Of a stretch of DNA of 7,728 nt, positions 6,119 to 7,728 are shown piece after piece (position 1 is the first letter of the stretch; every line of letters begins with the position of its first letter). The position numbers were made by a program, and so were the translations under genes. The notes under the pieces were generated by a model. The model was not told the origin of the DNA. It was given only the letters and a program-made list of their open reading frames with translations, and ran no database searches. This stretch comes from Gammaproteobacteria bacterium (GTDB lineage Bacteria; Pseudomonadota; Gammaproteobacteria; Steroidobacterales; Steroidobacteraceae). The stretch is from assembly GCA_020846815.1 (NCBI GenBank), contig JADLDF010000326.1:1-7728 (forward strand). Direction: 5' to 3'.

Positions 6119-6659
6119 CTACATTGTAGCGAGCGCCGCGCGCCGGCAGCCGGGTTTGGTCAGCAGGAACTGCACGTCGCCGAGCTGGCGCTCGGCGAAG
6201 CCGCCCTCGCAGTAGCCGAGGCGGCGCACCTCGGCGAGGTTCGCGAAAAAACCGCTCGCGCCAGTGGCGCAGCGTGGTCGCGTAGTGCGGGCCGATGTCC
6301 TCGAGATGGAAGATCTTGAGGTCGGTGACGCGGGCGAGCGAGTCGCCGATCACGCCGATGCTCGGGATGAAGCTGCTGGGGAAGATGAAGCGCTGGATGA
6401 AGTCGACGGACTTGCGCGCCTGGGCGTAGAACTGGTCCTGGATCGTGATCGCCTGCAGCAGCATCGCGCCGTGGTCCTCGAGCAGCGAGGCGCACTTGGC
6501 GAGGTAGGTGTCGAGGTAGTTGGCGCCGACGGCCTCGATCATCTCGATGGACATGGCCTTGTCGTAGCGGCCGCCGAGGTCGCCGAGGTCGCGATAGTCC
6601 TCGAGCAGCAGGGTGATGCGGTCCGAGAGGCCCAGCCGCGCGATCTTCTCGCGCGCCCA
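6119..6659 (-). pseudogene. cfa: Cyclopropane-fatty-acyl-phospholipid synthase, 3' remnant
   Basis: The frame from about 6659 reads [20 protein letters not shown], then [50 protein letters not shown] and [21 protein letters not shown]. These are the C-terminal SAM-methyltransferase blocks of CFA synthase, which converts unsaturated phospholipid acyl chains to cyclopropane chains. The first roughly 230-250 residues, including the SAM-binding GxGxG, are absent. At 6246-6251 a run of six T on the coding strand puts the frame off; dropping one T restores [33 protein letters not shown] and a stop at 6119-6121. Between RRLGY and CEGG the usual roughly 15-residue helix (W-x-x-Y-L type) also seems missing, in frame. 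The fragment has no start of its own and is joined out of frame to the desaturase remnant. Confidence 0.8.
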
Positions 6660-6660
6660 T

Positions 6661-7014
6661 GTGCCAGCCCTCGCCGAGGGTGAGCAGCGCGAGCAGCCAG
6701 TTGTTGCGGCTGGCGTCGCCGGTGCGGTAGCGCCGGCTGCCGAACACGTGCGAGAGCGAGTTGATCGCGTAGGTGGCGTGGTAACAGGCGACCGTCGAGA
6801 CGAAAAAGCCCCAGATGAGCATCTGCCAGCCGGAGGTGCCGAGCTGCGGCTCGGAGCGCTCGAGCAGCGCGCCGAGGCCGAACATGCCGAGCGCGAGCCG
6901 CACGGGCACGAGGATGTCGAAACGGTCCAGCCAGCGCAGTTCGGGGAACTGCAGGAGGTCGCGGCCGCGGCGCGTCAGGGGGCGGGCGCCGCCGCGGATA
7001 CCTTCAGCCTGCAT
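6661..7014 (-). pseudogene. Acyl-CoA (delta-9 type) fatty-acid desaturase remnant without His boxes
   Basis: ATG 7012-7014 has a good ribosome site (AGAGG, six bases upstream), so it looks like the original start. The first 14 residues, [14 protein letters not shown], run directly into [20 protein letters not shown], then [50 protein letters not shown] and EGWH (residues 115-118). In the stearoyl-CoA/acyl-CoA desaturase family this is the second membrane-spanning half, just before the third histidine box (HNNHH). The region with the first two boxes (HR..SH and H..HH) is missing from the front, and the sequence leaves the family at GEGWH, exactly before the third. All three di-iron boxes are lost, so no desaturase activity is possible. 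Past position 6661 the frame runs as an Arg-rich shadow over the CFA synthase remnant. Confidence 0.8.
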
Positions 7015-7153
7015 CGTCGACCTCTCGCCGTGGCGGCTCTCCGTCCCTATCGAACCGGCCGCCTTCCAGATCAGTGATTCGTTTCGCCCTGGGCGGAACG
7101 CACCTGCCTCAGGCTACGCATGGGCGCGTCATGACCGCGTGAAGGCCGCGCAT

Positions 7154-7224
7154 GGGAACAGGGATCAGGTTCATCTTCCGCCGCCGGACGGGAAGCAACG
7201 AACCAAATCTGAGTTCCGCTTCCC
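7154..7224. repeat. Imperfect inverted repeat (REP/MITE-like)
   Basis: Nested matches in register form an interrupted hairpin: GGGAA (7154-7158) with TTCCC (7220-7224), TCAG (7165-7168) with CTGA (7209-7212), GTTC (7169-7172) with GAAC (7200-7203), and CTTCC (7175-7179) with GGAAG (7191-7195), around an 11-base loop. The right arm is longer because of extra bases. The stretch is less GC-rich than the genes around it. Its left arm resembles short palindromic elements seen near REP-associated transposases, but that is recollection, not a search result. Confidence 0.45.
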
Positions 7225-7231
7225 TGGCACG

Positions 7232-7261
7232 AAAAAGGGGCCCTTCGACCGAAGGGCCCCT
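7232..7261 (-). terminator. Rho-independent terminator of htpX
   Basis: AGGGGCCCTTCG (7236-7247) and CGAAGGGCCCCT (7250-7261) are perfectly complementary, giving a strong GC hairpin of 10-12 pairs. On the minus strand the stem is followed by TTTTT (7236-7232). It lies 65 bases past the htpX stop, in the right orientation to end leftward transcription and insulate the desaturase gene downstream. Confidence 0.9.
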
Positions 7262-7325
7262 GGCGATGGGGGCGGCCCGGCCCGGTCGACTGCCGGGCCC
7301 GGACCGCGCCGGGCGGGCGCGTCGC

Positions 7326-7728
7326 TCAGGCCTGGCCGGCCGAGCGGCGCAGTGCCTCGATGCGCTCGTCGAGCGGCGGGTGGCTCATGAACAGCCGCTT
7401 CAGGCCGGTCGGCCTGCCGCCGTTGATGCCGAATGCGGCCATCTTCTCGGGCAGCGGCTGCGGATCGTGGGCGCGCTTCAGCGCCTCGAGCGCACCGATC
7501 ATGCTGCCGGCGCCGGCGAGTCGGGCACCCGCAGCGTCGGCGCGGAACTCGCGCTGCCGCGAGAACCACATGACGATCAGGCTCGCGAGGATGCCGAAGA
7601 CGATCTCCAGCACCATGACGCTGACGAAGTAGCCGATGCCGCGGCCGTCCTCGCTCTTGAACACGGCCTTGTCGATGAAGCCGCCGACGACGCGCGCGAG
7701 GAAGATCACGAAGGTGTTCACGACGCCC
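7326..7728 (-). CDS. htpX: HtpX membrane metalloprotease (M48), C-terminal part, 5' end outside window
   Basis: The frame enters at the right edge and stops at TGA 7326-7328, leaving 133 codons visible. GVVNTFVIFLARVV opens a membrane segment. GYFVSVMVLEIVFGILASLI is the following hydrophobic helix, leading to WFSRQREFRAD. In HtpX the Glu of this REFxAD block is the third zinc ligand; the HEISH-type motif with the two His ligands lies outside the window. The ending, LKRLFMSHPPLDERIEALR, is the family signature. HtpX is an inner-membrane zinc protease that degrades misfolded membrane proteins alongside FtsH and is often envelope-stress or heat induced. The match to E. coli HtpX in this region (QGVVNTFVIF, LELVFGILAS, MWFSRHREFHAD, FMTHPPLDKRIEALR) is close. 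The gene has its own strong terminator, so it is probably transcribed separately from the desaturase region. Confidence 0.95.
   Translation of the reverse strand, partial: GVVNTFVIFLARVVGGFIDKAVFKSEDGRGIGYFVSVMVLEIVFGILASLIVMWFSRQREFRADAAGARLAGAGSMIGALEALKRAHDPQPLPEKMAAFGINGGRPTGLKRLFMSHPPLDERIEALRRSAGQA

Larger units (their letters stand above)
7015..7325. other. 311-base spacer between htpX and the desaturase remnant
   Basis: No credible protein is encoded here. From right to left it holds a GC-rich stretch after the htpX stop with partial CCCGG/CCGGG self-complementarity (about 7276-7302), the htpX terminator (7232-7261), a roughly 70-base imperfect inverted repeat (7154-7224), and the leader of the desaturase gene. 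The leader includes ATCAGTGAT (7070-7078), a nine-base palindrome that may or may not be an operator. The desaturase promoter should lie between 7026 and 7150, but I cannot name its boxes with confidence. Confidence 0.6.

Noticed and set aside
6009..6245. CFA synthase frame continuing unshifted to a stop at 6009
   Set aside because: After RERFF the product becomes Arg/Pro-rich. The adjacent frame restores the family C-terminus and stops at 6119.
1..7728. RNA genes, CRISPR arrays, integrases and intact insertion sequences
   Set aside because: I looked for tRNA-like cloverleaves, regular spaced repeats and transposase motifs on both strands by eye and saw none I could support.

Overview
The window is very GC-rich by eye. 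Its gene families (class I cytochrome c, DUF4112, HtpX, GlcD-like FAD dehydrogenase, an acyl-CoA desaturase next to a cyclopropane-fatty-acid synthase, DUF222-HNH) suggest a chromosomal segment of a high-GC proteobacterium, most likely a gammaproteobacterium of the Xanthomonadales/Nevskiales/Steroidobacter type. That placement is inferred from protein resemblance only. I see no rRNA, tRNA, CRISPR array, integrase or intact transposase.

Layout, left to right. The 3' part of a cytochrome c gene (1-321, +) converges on and overlaps a DUF4112 membrane-protein gene (297-800, -). DUF4112 follows a lipoprotein alpha/beta hydrolase (855-1880, -), and a broken two-domain VOC/glyoxalase-like gene (1883-2804, -) lies just upstream of the hydrolase. 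These three look like one leftward transcription unit. Next comes a DUF222-HNH endonuclease gene (2937-4031, -), split into two frames and apparently missing its linker. A 5' fragment of an SGNH-hydrolase lipoprotein gene (4261-about 4422, +) diverges from it. An intact FAD-linked D-2-hydroxyacid dehydrogenase (4555-6012, -) overlaps by ATGA a 32-codon remnant of glyoxalase I (4460-4558, -). A cyclopropane-fatty-acid synthase 3' remnant (6119-6659, -) is joined to a desaturase remnant (6661-7014, -). After a spacer with an imperfect inverted repeat and a clear rho-independent terminator, the 3' part of htpX (7326-7728, -) runs off the right edge.

The main message is damage rather than a new system. 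Between about 1.88 and 7.01 kb, at least six genes carry frameshifts, an in-frame stop, truncations or joins that remove conserved cores. Their neighbours (hydrolase, FAD dehydrogenase, and the visible parts of cytochrome c, DUF4112 and HtpX) read cleanly. This is either real serial deletion and decay or an assembly/amplification artefact, and the sequence alone cannot decide.

The functional logic that survives is as follows. Glyoxalase I plus a GlcD-type dehydrogenase would make a methylglyoxal-to-D-lactate-to-pyruvate route, now cut at its first step. Desaturase plus CFA synthase would be a membrane-lipid modification cluster, now collapsed. HtpX handles membrane-protein quality control, and cytochrome c carries electrons.
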